Assembly (NCBI RefSeq): GCF_002086115.1
Contig: NZ_MVHJ01000006.1
Coordinates: 62,001 to 126,000 of the forward strand
Direction: 5' to 3'
Origin: Mycolicibacterium bacteremicum
Lineage (GTDB): Bacteria > Actinomycetota > Actinomycetes > Mycobacteriales > Mycobacteriaceae
Length of the DNA stretch: 64,000 bases
Positions 35,010 through 44,300 of the stretch are shown piece by piece (position 1 is the first letter of the stretch; each line of letters starts with the position of its first letter). The notes beneath the pieces are model-generated. The model searched no databases. It saw only the letters and a program-made list of their open reading frames with translations, and had not been told where the DNA came from. A program made the position numbers and the translations under genes.

Positions 35010-35681
35010 ATGCGCAGGCATGGGTGGGCGGGGAACACTCCGACATCCGATGAAGAGGCGATGAACCGGATCCTCGATGCCGTCGATTCGCTTGCGACAC
35101 AACATGAGCCGGCGGTCAGCGTCACCGACGTGGCACGTCGCCTCGGGGTGAGCCGCCAGACGGTGTACCGGTACTTCCCCGGCTCGGAGGCCATGATGGC
35201 CGCCAGCCGCATGCGATCGGCCGACGGGTTCCTGGAACGACTGCGCCAGCACATGCGTGGACTGCACGACCCGGTCGCCGCGCTGGTGGAGGGCATGGCG
35301 TTCACGCTCGAGGCGCTCGTCGGCGATCCACAGCTCGAGCAGGTCTTCCAGGTGCGTGACGACGGCGCTCAGACCCAGCCCTTCACCTCCGCGGTGGCAA
35401 CGTCTTTCGGGCGGGTCCTGCTGGGCCGGTACGACGTCGATTGGGCGGGGCACGGATTCGATGACGCGGGCTTCGACGATACCGTCGAGCTGTGCGCCCG
35501 CACCTTCCACTCGCTGTTCATCGACCCCGGGCGGCTGCTCGATGACGGCGTCGCGTTGCGCCGCTTCATCGCCGAATGGTTGGGCCCGGCGATCCACTAT
35601 CGCCTGATGACCAGAACGGTCGCGGGATTGGGGCGCGGCGTCGCGACCGGCGGAGCGCGCGGGAGTCGCACGACGTCTTGA
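35010..35681 (+). CDS. TetR/AcrR family regulator
   Basis: A 223-residue TetR protein with the helix-turn-helix at about residues 38-65 (RRLGVSRQTVYRYFPGSEAM). ATG 35010 has GGAGGGATGGG upstream. It probably once regulated the MFS gene whose 5' fragment is divergent from it (34476-34700). Confidence 0.87.
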   Translation: MRRHGWAGNTPTSDEEAMNRILDAVDSLATQHEPAVSVTDVARRLGVSRQTVYRYFPGSEAMMAASRMRSADGFLERLRQHMRGLHDPVAALVEGMAFTLEALVGDPQLEQVFQVRDDGAQTQPFTSAVATSFGRVLLGRYDVDWAGHGFDDAGFDDTVELCARTFHSLFIDPGRLLDDGVALRRFIAEWLGPAIHYRLMTRTVAGLGRGVATGGARGSRTTS

Positions 35682-35727
35682 CGTCCCGACCGAAAGCCTG
35701 GGCGAGCCGGACATCACGGGGTGGGTG

Positions 35728-36411
35728 TCACTGCGTCCCGCCGGCCGCTACCGGTGGCGTTGCGGCGCGCATAGCGGCGACGACATCGTCAGTCCAGACA
35801 ACTCCGTGGGCCAGGAAGGCGTAGTTCACAAGCGCTGCCTGATAGCCGTCGCCCCATTCGGGGTGGCGCGGACCCGCGATGGCGTCACGGACGACGTATA
35901 CCTCGAAGCCCTGCTCGAGAAGATCGCGCAGGTGCGACTCGACGCACATGTTGGCCAGCATCCCGCCCAGCAGAATCCTGTTGATGCGACGTTTCCGGAG
36001 TTGCAGGACGAGATCGTTGGTCTGCGGTCCGAAAACCTTGTGCGGGCTGACGACGACGGTGCGCGGGTCCTCGATGTACGGCTTGAAGTCATCGAGCCAG
36101 TCGGCTCCGGAGCCGAGGAACCCGTCCAGGTCCAGTGGGCCGCGCCGGCCGAAGGTGCCGGTGCGCAGCTCGTCGGCTTCCAGTGCGCCGTTGAAAAGCC
36201 AGCGGTGGTCGGTGGGATAGAAGTAGTGCGGCGAGATGAACATTCCGAACGATGAGGCTTGCGCGGCTTCGAAGATGGCGAGCATGTGGGCCACGGTGTT
36301 GTTCTCGGTGACGCTCGCTCCGGTTACCGCCCAGTTGATTCCTGTCGGACTCAAGACATCGTTCTGCGGGTCGATGAATACGACGGCGGTGTCGCTCCGG
36401 TTCCAGTTCAT
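35728..36411 (-). CDS. Isochorismatase-family cysteine hydrolase
   Basis: A 227-residue cysteine hydrolase. The catalytic Asp lies in VVFIDPQNDVLS (Asp14), the Lys in VVVSPHKVFGPQTNDL (about 122), and the nucleophile Cys in LLGGMLANMCVESHLRDLL (about 151) with the family cis-peptide before it. Members hydrolyse isochorismate, nicotinamide or carbamoyl compounds; the size and absence of a carrier-protein domain do not single out one. It stands alone. Confidence 0.9.
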   Translation of the reverse strand: MNWNRSDTAVVFIDPQNDVLSPTGINWAVTGASVTENNTVAHMLAIFEAAQASSFGMFISPHYFYPTDHRWLFNGALEADELRTGTFGRRGPLDLDGFLGSGADWLDDFKPYIEDPRTVVVSPHKVFGPQTNDLVLQLRKRRINRILLGGMLANMCVESHLRDLLEQGFEVYVVRDAIAGPRHPEWGDGYQAALVNYAFLAHGVVWTDDVVAAMRAATPPVAAGGTQ

Positions 36412-36575
36412 CGGAATGCCCTTCTTCGTGCGTCGGGACGAATGACCCAGCGCTGTGATCGATGATTCCGCCGCGGGCGGCGGATGTCGTCATGGCCACC
36501 TGCCATCAAATAGTCCGGATGACCTGCGGGCTCGATACCTGCTAGCCGGTACGCAACGTACGCGTGTAGTGCTCT

Positions 36576-37565
36576 TCAGAGGTTCGGCAACACGATGACC
36601 TTCCCGGTCGAGGTTCCGGTCTCGACGAGCGTGTAGGCGTCGTTGACCTCGCCGAGGGGGAAGGCGGCTGAATGCAGCCTCGGCATCAGCTGTCCACTGT
36701 CGGCCAGAGCGCTGGCCTGCGCGAGGATATGGCCGTGGTGGTCGCGGCCACCGCCCGTCAGCAACGGCAGCAGCGTGAACACGCCAGAGTAGGTGGCACC
36801 CCGGAAAGACAAGGGAGCCAGGCTGTGTGCGCCCCAGCCCAGAGCGCTGACGACGTGACCGGTGTAGCGCTTGACGGCGGTGAACGAGGCGTCCAGGGTG
36901 GCGCCCCCGACGTTGTCGACAACGATGTCGAAGCCTTCACCACCGGTGTATTCCCCGACATACTGATCAACGGTGTGATCGGTGTAGTCGATGGCCGTTG
37001 CTCCGGCCTTTCGGATTGCTTCCAGGCTGGCGGGGTTGCCGCCAGTGGCGAAGACACGCGCGCCGCGGGCGAGGGCCAGTTGTACGGCGAGGAAACCGAC
37101 CCCGCCGGCGCCACCGTGGATGAGCACTTGCTGGCCGGGGTTGACGCCGGCGCGGTCGATGAGCCCTTCCCAGGAGGTGATGAAGCCCAGCGGCAGGGCC
37201 GCGGCCTCCTCCATGCTCAATGCCGCGGGCTTGTGTGCGATCAACTGTGGGTCGACGGCGACCAGCTCGGCCAGTGACCCCGGCACGCCTCCGATTCCGC
37301 CGGTCATGCCGAACACCTCATCGCCGGCGCGGAACTGGTGGACGTCGGCCCCGACGGCCTCCACGACACCGGCCATGTCGATACCGAGCACTGCCGGTGG
37401 TGCCATCTTGGCGTGAGCGCCCTCGCCGCGGCGGATCTTGGTGTCAAGCGGGTTGACCGCGCTTGCTTCGACCCGGATCAAAACTTCGCCGGAACCGTAT
37501 GAGGGGTCACGAAGTTCGTGAATTCGTAAGGGACTGTTGTATGCAGTCAGAACTGCAGCGCGCAT
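36576..37565 (-). CDS. NADPH:quinone oxidoreductase-like (zinc-independent MDR family)
   Basis: A 329-residue medium-chain dehydrogenase/reductase. An N-terminal GroES-like fold (VRVEASAVNPLDTKIRRGEG-type segment at about residue 30) is followed by a Rossmann domain with LIHGGAGGVGFLAVQLALA (about 147). No structural-zinc cysteines are present. It reduces quinones or enals with NADPH. It lies downstream of the Gfo/Idh remnant and the second MDR gene on the same strand, probably one operon. Confidence 0.9.
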   Translation of the reverse strand: MRAAVLTAYNSPLRIHELRDPSYGSGEVLIRVEASAVNPLDTKIRRGEGAHAKMAPPAVLGIDMAGVVEAVGADVHQFRAGDEVFGMTGGIGGVPGSLAELVAVDPQLIAHKPAALSMEEAAALPLGFITSWEGLIDRAGVNPGQQVLIHGGAGGVGFLAVQLALARGARVFATGGNPASLEAIRKAGATAIDYTDHTVDQYVGEYTGGEGFDIVVDNVGGATLDASFTAVKRYTGHVVSALGWGAHSLAPLSFRGATYSGVFTLLPLLTGGGRDHHGHILAQASALADSGQLMPRLHSAAFPLGEVNDAYTLVETGTSTGKVIVLPNL

Positions 37566-37593
37566 GGTGTCTCCTCGAAGTCAGTTGTCATCT

Positions 37594-37752
37594 TCACTCA
37601 GCGGTGGATACGCCGCGGGCTATCCGCTCGACCAGCCGGTGCAGTCGGACCGCGTCCGCGAACGACGGCGCGATGTTGGTGCCGTCCGCACGATCGCCGT
37701 GCGAAGGCGATGTAGTGCGCGCGCCGATGATGCCGACTCCTATGGGATTCAT
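37594..37752 (-). pseudogene. Gfo/Idh/MocA oxidoreductase collapsed by internal in-frame deletion
   Basis: A 52-codon frame beginning MNPIGVGIIGAR, the dinucleotide-binding start of a Gfo/Idh/MocA oxidoreductase. After about ten residues it passes straight to DGTNIAPSFADAVRLHRLVE, the C-terminal end of the same family. Roughly 300 codons between them are missing, yet the frame is intact. ATG 37752 overlaps the stop of the upstream MDR gene (ATGA), so the original gene was part of that operon. The remaining peptide cannot be an enzyme. Confidence 0.72.
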
Positions 37753-38738
37753 CGGGGCATCGCTTCGTCCTCGTGGAAAGCCAGGACGATGCGGCCACGG
37801 ACGCCGCCCCGTTCGAAGATGCGGTGCGCCTCGGCGGCCTCGGCAGCGGGAAGGATTCGGGCGACCCGCAGGGTTAGCCTGTTCTGCTCGGCCAATGCCC
37901 GCAGGCCGTCGAGCTTGTCGGTCGCATGGGTGTAGTCGGGCACCCACACATCTCTGATGGTGATACCCCGCTCGGGATGCACAGCAGACGTGCCACGCTC
38001 ACCGGGACGACGGACGATGGCGATCTGGCCATCATCGCGCAGGGCGGGGAGAACTTCGTCGCCCTGCAGCGCGGCATCCACCACCGCGGCCACACCTTCG
38101 GGATGCCGCTGTCGGATTCGTTGTCCGACAGCGGGGCCGCGAGGCACGATCTCGTCGGCCCCGAGGGTGGTGATGAGTTGCTCGTCGGCCGGCGCGGCAT
38201 CGGCGATCACGTGTAGCCCGTCGGCCTTGGCCAGCTGGATGACGTAGCCGCCGACGGCGCCCGCGGCGCCGGTGACAGCCAGGCTCTGACCGGGTTCCAG
38301 GCCCAGCACATCGAGCGCACGCCGGGCGGTCAACCCATTCATCGGTAGCGTCGCGGCCTCGGCATGGCTCGATCCGGCGGGCGCCAGGGCAGCCTGATCC
38401 GCGTCGACGACGACGAACCCGTCGTACGCCCCGCCGGACGGGTCGATCGGCATCATGATCGCCATGACCCGGTCACCGATGCCGAGTCGCGTCAGGGTCT
38501 CCGGCCCGATCTCGTCCACGACGCCGGCCACCTCCATGCCCGGCCGGTACGGTGGAGCCAACGTGCTCTCCCGCAGCGCACCGTCGATGTCGCCGAGCCT
38601 GAGCAGCACGTCGGCAGGATTCACCGTCGCCGCATGCACGCGGATGCGGATCTGCCCGCGGCCGGCGTGCGGCGCATCCATATCAATCTCTCGAAGCACC
38701 TCTGGGCCGCCGTACTCGGAGACCACCACTGCCTTCAT
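37749..38738 (-). CDS. NADP-dependent oxidoreductase, zinc-independent MDR family
   Basis: A 329-residue quinone-reductase-like MDR protein: MKAVVVSEYGGPEVL start, VHAATVNPADVLLRLG, and the cofactor loop LAVTGAAGAVGGYVIQLAKA (about residue 152). It is first in the operon with the Gfo/Idh remnant and the second MDR gene. It is divergent from a TetR gene, with two matching palindromes between them, so it is likely TetR-controlled. Confidence 0.9.
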   Translation of the reverse strand: MKAVVVSEYGGPEVLREIDMDAPHAGRGQIRIRVHAATVNPADVLLRLGDIDGALRESTLAPPYRPGMEVAGVVDEIGPETLTRLGIGDRVMAIMMPIDPSGGAYDGFVVVDADQAALAPAGSSHAEAATLPMNGLTARRALDVLGLEPGQSLAVTGAAGAVGGYVIQLAKADGLHVIADAAPADEQLITTLGADEIVPRGPAVGQRIRQRHPEGVAAVVDAALQGDEVLPALRDDGQIAIVRRPGERGTSAVHPERGITIRDVWVPDYTHATDKLDGLRALAEQNRLTLRVARILPAAEAAEAHRIFERGGVRGRIVLAFHEDEAMPR

Positions 38739-38756
38739 CGCGCCTTCCCTCTATCT

Positions 38757-38807
38757 GGGGACACATCCCCACTTATTCGTCGTATCATCAAACGGGGATG
38801 CATCCCC
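38757..38807. promoter_or_regulatory. Duplicated palindromic operators GGGGAnnCATCCCC
   Basis: GGGGACACATCCCC (38757-38770) and the perfect palindrome GGGGATGCATCCCC (38794-38807) are 37 bp apart. Each is followed by nCTTATTC, so the repeat unit is 22 bp with 19 identities. They occupy the 100-bp gap between the divergent MDR and TetR genes and are good candidates for autoregulatory TetR sites. Confidence 0.8.
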
Positions 38808-38838
38808 GCTTATTCCCGCTGGTGTTCAGGAGGCTCTC

Positions 38839-39450
38839 GTGCGTGCCGATGCCGAACGCAACCGCGCTGCTGTCTTGGCAGCCGCCGAACTCGCGTATGC
38901 CGAGCAGGGGCTCGACGTCTCCCTGAACGAGGTGGCCCGGCGAGCAAACATCGGGAATGCCACGCTCTACCGGCATTTCGCGACGCGAGAAGCACTACTG
39001 GCAGAGGTGTACAGCGTCCACCTCGAGCGCTACTGCGCACTCGCCGAGGAAGCTGCCGCGGCAAAGGATCCCGTGATCGCCCTCCGGGACTGCGTCCTCG
39101 CCACGTGTGCGCTGCAGGCCGGCAACCGGGGTCTGGCCGATCTGCTCGCCTCGCTCAGGCCCCTGACCCCCCACGTGGAGGAGCTTCGAACCCGGCACCA
39201 CCGGGCGATCGCCGCGCTGTTCGAACGCGCGGTCGGGGGCGGGAGGATCCGCGCCGATGCGGGGCCACCCGATCTGGCGGTACTGCTGATCGCCAACGCC
39301 GGCCTGGTCCACCGCACTGCCGAGCACGCTCCGCGATCCAGCGCCCGCCTGGTGGCGCTCTGGCTGGCCGGAATCCTCGGTGACGGAGTTGCCGTGCCGA
39401 CGCCGGAGCCCCCGTCGGACCCCGAGATTCGTCTGGCGCTACATGACTGA
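38839..39450 (+). CDS. TetR/AcrR family regulator
   Basis: A 203-residue TetR protein starting at GTG 38839 behind a textbook AGGAGG (5 bp spacing); longer frames run through the operator region and the divergent gene. The helix-turn-helix is VARRANIGNATLYRHFATRE (about residues 32-51). The C-terminal part resembles the SbtR-like ligand domain. It probably controls the divergent MDR operon. Confidence 0.88.
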   Translation: MRADAERNRAAVLAAAELAYAEQGLDVSLNEVARRANIGNATLYRHFATREALLAEVYSVHLERYCALAEEAAAAKDPVIALRDCVLATCALQAGNRGLADLLASLRPLTPHVEELRTRHHRAIAALFERAVGGGRIRADAGPPDLAVLLIANAGLVHRTAEHAPRSSARLVALWLAGILGDGVAVPTPEPPSDPEIRLALHD

Positions 39451-39732
39451 GCGAGGCTACGTCTCTGCGGCACCCGGCGCGGAGGCCAACGCCCCAATGG
39501 CGATCGGGGCATCCCATTCTTGAAAGCGGACGTTCCACAGTGCGATTCGTCGACCACTGCGTGGTGGGTTGGGATGCAGTCGGCACATTGAATGGTGTCT
39601 TGGAGGCAATCCGCAACCCTTGCCACGTAATGCGATTGATTGCCGCCGTCCGTCGACCCGGTCACGTCTCGGGAAACTGAATCCCACGCTGAGATCGCCG
39701 GCTCGGCAACCTGTGCGCCACCGGAAACATAG
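39451..39732. other. Gene-free region upstream of tRNA terminator
   Basis: About 280 bp with no frame that I can tie to a family on either strand. I see no repeat or att-like duplication of the nearby tRNA 3' end, so there is no sign of an integrated element here. Confidence 0.5.
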
Positions 39733-39770
39733 CCAAACGAAAACGGTCCCCGGAGTTTCCTCCGGGGACC
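39733..39770 (-). terminator. Rho-independent terminator of the initiator tRNA
   Basis: A perfect 11-bp stem GGTCCCCGGAG / CTCCGGGGACC (39745-39755 and 39760-39770) with a 4-nt loop, followed on the minus strand by GTTTTCGTTT. It lies 13 bp after the tRNA 3' end. Confidence 0.88.
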
Positions 39771-39782
39771 ATTTCCCACTAG

Positions 39783-39856
39783 TAGCGGGGACAGGATTCG
39801 AACCTGCGACCTCTGGGTTATGAGCCCAGCGAGCTACCGAGCTGCTCCACCCCGCG
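39783..39856 (-). tRNA. tRNA-fMet (initiator, anticodon CAT)
   Basis: A 74-nt cloverleaf without encoded CCA. The 5' end CGCGGGGTGGAGCAG is that of bacterial initiator tRNAs. The anticodon stem is CTGGG-CTCATAA-CCCAG, with the three G:C pairs required for the P site. The T-loop GGTTCGAATCC is intact. The first acceptor position is an unpaired C1 opposite T72, equivalent to the C1:A72 mismatch of E. coli that marks an initiator. Confidence 0.95.
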
Positions 39857-39919
39857 TCGGTAAACACAAGATTACCCAAGGGGGTTCGGCACACCAAATC
39901 GTCTGGTCAGCCCCGGTTT

Positions 39920-41305
39920 TTAGGCACCGAAGCGGACCACCTGGCCGGTGTTGAGGACCCCGTCCGGGTCATACCGATCGGCCAGGGCAGCCAGCCAGTG
40001 CCGGGTGTCCTCGTCATAGACCCGCGCCATCCGCGCCGCGTCCGCGGCGGGCGCGAAGTTCGGCAGCAGGCCACCGGTCGACCACGGCTGCAGCGCCCTG
40101 GTCAGGGCGCCGGCCTGCGCGGGCACCAGCTCCGCGTTGGGCCCCATCGGCACCCCGATGACCGTCACCGCGTACCTGGCGTTGCGGTGGCAGAAGGCGC
40201 TGCGGTGCGGGGCCTGCCGGGCCATCGCCCCGCCCAGCAGCCGCACCTCGACAATGGTCTGCACCGAACCCGACCCGGGGCCGGCCGCGGCCAGCAGGAT
40301 GTCGGTGGCCTCAGAACCGAAGTCACCCAACAACGCCTGATCCTCATGGATCGGCATCGGGTCGACCGGGTCGGCGTGCACGGCACCGATCGCCGCGTAC
40401 GGCAGCACTGCGACGGTGTCCAGGATGGGGGTGGCCGCCTCCCGCATCGGCGCGAGAAGCGCTGCGGCCTCGGCGAAATCGTCCAGGGCGGTGTAGCGCA
40501 CCGCGACCGTCAACCGGCCGGCCAGCGGCTCGGGCACCCCGGGTAGCGGCGGCAACTGCTGCAATGCGATGGAGGTGTTGATGTTCTCCGGCAGCGCGGC
40601 GCTCCACTGCACCCATTCCCGCAACACGGTCGGCGTGTCGTCACCGTCGAAATAGAGTGCACCGCCGTAGAACTCGGTGATGGGCAGCAGGTCGATCTCG
40701 ACGGCGGCCACGATCCCCAGGGTGGCCTTGCCGCCGCGCAGACCCCAGAACAGGTCGGCGTGCTCCTCCGGGGTCACCCGCAGGTACTCCCCCGACCCGG
40801 TCACCAGGTCGAAGGACCGCACGTGATCCGACGACACCCCGACGCTGCGCACCAGCGGCCCCACTCCGCACCCGGTGAGGAAGCCCACGACGCCGACATT
40901 CGGTGAGGAACCACACAACGGGGCCAGCCCGTGCGGCGCAGCGGCGTCGAGGACCTGCTGCCAGCGCGCCCCGGCCGACACCCGGGCGGTGCGGTGGACC
41001 GGGTCGATCTCGCAGTCGGTCATGGCGCCGGTGTGGATCAGCAGGGTGTCGGCACCGATCGGGATGGCACCGTGGCCGGTCGCCTGCACGGTCACGCGCA
41101 GCCCGTGGGCGGCGGCGAATCGGACGGCCTCGGCGATGTGATGCGGCGAGGTGGCGAACACCACGGCGGCCGGTTGTACCGGCACGGCGACATTCCAGGG
41201 TGTGCAGCGCTCATAGCCGGGCTCGCCGGGCAGCGCCACCAGCGCGCTGACGTGGCTGGGCAATGTCGACAGCCGATCGCTGTCGACCGAGTCGGCCAGG
41301 GTCAT
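39920..41305 (-). CDS. FAD-linked oxidase with BBE domain
   Basis: A 461-residue vanillyl-alcohol-oxidase-type flavoprotein. The PCMH FAD-binding part is VVFATSPHHIAEAVRFAAAH, then TVQATGHGAIPIGADTLLIH (His may carry FAD covalently) and NVGVVGFLTGCGVGPLVRSV. The C-terminal BBE segment RVYDEDTRHWLAALADRYDP ends with DGVLNTGQVV. It oxidises an alcohol, sugar or secondary metabolite with O2. It lies 90 bp downstream of the SARP gene on the same strand, with an inverted repeat between them. Confidence 0.9.
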   Translation of the reverse strand: MTLADSVDSDRLSTLPSHVSALVALPGEPGYERCTPWNVAVPVQPAAVVFATSPHHIAEAVRFAAAHGLRVTVQATGHGAIPIGADTLLIHTGAMTDCEIDPVHRTARVSAGARWQQVLDAAAPHGLAPLCGSSPNVGVVGFLTGCGVGPLVRSVGVSSDHVRSFDLVTGSGEYLRVTPEEHADLFWGLRGGKATLGIVAAVEIDLLPITEFYGGALYFDGDDTPTVLREWVQWSAALPENINTSIALQQLPPLPGVPEPLAGRLTVAVRYTALDDFAEAAALLAPMREAATPILDTVAVLPYAAIGAVHADPVDPMPIHEDQALLGDFGSEATDILLAAAGPGSGSVQTIVEVRLLGGAMARQAPHRSAFCHRNARYAVTVIGVPMGPNAELVPAQAGALTRALQPWSTGGLLPNFAPAADAARMARVYDEDTRHWLAALADRYDPDGVLNTGQVVRFGA

Positions 41306-41359
41306 TCGGGGTCCTTTCAGGCAGTGCGTCGGGCAACTGCGAAAAGACTGGCGCGCCGC

Positions 41360-41390
41360 ACTTGGCGTCTTCTTGGAGCCGACGCCAAGT
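41360..41390. promoter_or_regulatory. 10-bp inverted repeat upstream of the FAD oxidase
   Basis: ACTTGGCGTC (41360-41369) and GACGCCAAGT (41381-41390) are perfect arms separated by 11 bp. They sit 55-85 bp upstream of the oxidase start, just after the SARP stop. It may be an operator, possibly for the SARP regulator itself. It has no T-tract, so it is less likely a terminator. Confidence 0.6.
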
Positions 41391-41395
41391 TGGTG

Positions 41396-44300
41396 TCAGC
41401 CCAGCTCACGGGCGGTTGCGGCGACACCGGTCATGCCAAGCCGGGTCGCTTCGGCGACGACGCGAGCGATCAGTTCGGCGCGTCGGGGCGGGTCGGCGAG
41501 CTCGGCGTCCAGCAGATCGCAGCGCACCAGGGACGGCTTCCCGCCGGTGCGGCCGGCGATAACACGGGCCCGCGCCAGGTGCTCGCGGGCGCGGTCGCGA
41601 TCCCCGGCCAGCGCGTGCAGCCGGGCGGTGCCGAGCGCGACCGGTCCGGCCAACCCGACCTGCCCGATCACCGCGATGCGATTTAGAAACGGCTCCAGCT
41701 CGGCGAGTAGCGGCGCGGCGAACTCCGGCAGCCGGTGCTCGGCGGCCAAGTGAGCCAGAAAGGTGTTGTGACCCAGCGTCGTCCAGATCTCTCCGCGATT
41801 GCCTGCGAATCTGTCGGTCAGCATCGCACGGGCGGACTCGCGCGCCGCCGGCCCGTGTTGCATGGCCAGAACCACCGCACGTGCCAGGGTGACCATGCTC
41901 TGCCCACCCGACGCCGCCGACTCCTCGGGCAGCTGCGGCGCCGGACCGCCGGTCTCCCACAACAGGCTGACCTCGGCGAGCATCCCACTGCCAGCGACGT
42001 AGAGCTCGGTCTGCTCGTGCACGTGTGCGGCAATGGTGTGGTGGCGGCGCGCCTCGTCGAAATCGCCGCGCCAGATCGCCTGCACCGCTTCCATCCAGCG
42101 CAACTGGGCGCGCAGCACCGGCAATTGCAGTTCCTCGCTGCCGGCGATACCCACGGTCAGCTGGTGCCCGGCACCGTCCACGTCTCCGAGGGACATCGCG
42201 GCCATGGTCGCCACCGACGCGGCGATCACGGTGTCCTCACGGGATCGCTTGTGACGCAACTCGTTCAGCTCCGTGATACAGCTCAACGTCCGGGCCGCCG
42301 CGCTGGCCACCCCGGAGTAGGTGATCAGCCGACCCATCAGCACGTCCGCGGTGACCTCGGTGTCCCCGGCGTCGGCAGCCAGTTCCCCAGCCCGGTCAAG
42401 AGTCCGGGCGGCCACCGCGATATCGGGGTCATAGCAGTGCCCGACGGCCAACGCCGCGCACACCCGCGCACCCGCGGCGGGGTGCGCGTCGCACAGCGCG
42501 GCCGCGCGGTCCAGCAGCGCCAGTACCGCGCCGGGGTCCTCCCCCGGCGCCAGCCACGGCCATCCGCCGCTGGCCCGCAGCAGGGCGCTGGCGACCCGGC
42601 CCGCTGTCACCGCACGGCCGGCCCGCAGCGCGTCGATCAGATTGCGTTCGACGGCGTCGAGCACCAGCCGGCCCCGGCCGGCCCGCGAGTGCGCCTCCAG
42701 CATGGCGACGGTCAGCGCGTCCCGGTCGGCATCGGTGCGCTGCGCCGCAGGCAACCGGTCATAGGCATCCAACGCCGCCTGCCACCACCGCGCCGCGATA
42801 TCCGAACTCCAACTGGCCGTGGCCCGTTCGGCGGCGACCCGGCACGCGGCCACCACCTCGTGCGGTTCGACCAGCGGTAGCGCGGCCACCAGGTGACCGG
42901 CGCGGCGGGTCAGCGCGCCGTCGGAGGTCGCATCGGCCAGTACCTCGGCGACCTTGGCATGTACCCGCTGTCGCCGCAGCGCCGGCATCCCGGCGATCAA
43001 CTGATCGCGCAACAATCCGTGGGCGAACACGTAGCCGTCACCGGTCGGCGCGGCCACCACGATGCGCTCGTCGGCGGCTTCGTCGAGATAATCGGCCAGG
43101 GTGTCCAGATCCAGCCGGGTGGCGCCGGCCAGCACCGGCAGCGCATCCCGGTCGATGGCGTCGCCGATGATCGCTGCCGTCCGAAGCATCTGCAGCACAG
43201 CGGGATCCAGCCCACCGAGGCGCAGGTCCAGGACCGACTTCACTGCGATCGGGATCTCCCCACCGAGCCGTTCGGCGCGCGGCAGCCGGGCGTACTCGGA
43301 GACGAAGAACGGATTGCCGCCGGTCCGGTCGGCCAACGCACTCGCCTCGGCCTCCTCGACCGTCTCATCGGCCACCTGATTGGCCAGGGTGGCGACGTCG
43401 GCCGCGCTGAGGGCGGGCACCTCGATGTGCCGGTTCGCGCCCCGCGTCGCAGTGCCCAACAGCCGCAACACCTCTGACGAGTGGTCCCCGTCACGCACGG
43501 TCAGGACGATCGCCAGCGGCCGGTCCCGCAGGGTGCCTGCGATATAGGCCAGACACGCCGCCGATGCCGAATCCGCCCACTGCACATCGTCGATCACCAC
43601 GGCCAGCAGCCCGGAGCCGGATTCCAGCAGCCGCTGCACCCGTTCGTAGACGGCGAAGCGGGCGGTGTCCGGGTCGGCGTGCGCCGGCACGGCCAGCACC
43701 TCGTCGGCGTCGGCGCCGAGTGCGCGGACCAGCTGCCGCATCGGCCACCACGGCGGGATCCCCCGTTCGTCGGGACAGCTCACCCATACCGCGTCGCCGC
43801 CGGCGGCGCGGACCCGGGCCGCGGCCTCCTCGGCCAGCCGGGTCTTGCCGATCCCGGGTGGGCCCGAGAGCACCAGCCAGCGGGTGGCCCCGGCTCTCGC
43901 TTCGACGAGAAGCCGTGTGAGCGCCTCCATTTCGCGGGTGCGGCCGACGAGCCCGCCGGACGCGACGGCCGGTTCGACTTCGGCAACCGGCGCGGGCGCG
44001 GGTGTGGAGACCGATTCGGCTCCGGTCCAGCCGGGTGAACGCGGCCAGGCCGCCAGTTCGGGAGCTTGGCGCAGCACAGCGGTCTGCACCTGCTGCAGTT
44101 CGGCACCGGGCTGCAGACCGAGCTCGTCATCGAGACGCCGGGCGTGTGCGGCGTAGGCGTCGAGTGCCTCCGCGGTGCGTCCGGACCGGTACAACGCCAC
44201 CATCTGCAGCCAGCAGCCGCGATCACGGAAGGGGTCCGCTCTGCGCAACTGCTCGATATCGGCCAGCGCCGACGACACCCGACCGACCGCCAGGAACGCG

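Noticed and set aside
39783..39856. tRNA as integration site of a mobile element
   Set aside because: No duplicated tRNA 3' end, integrase or element genes within reach on either side.
39457..39897. Minus frame running through the tRNA
   Set aside because: It would be translated across the initiator tRNA and its terminator; no family resemblance.
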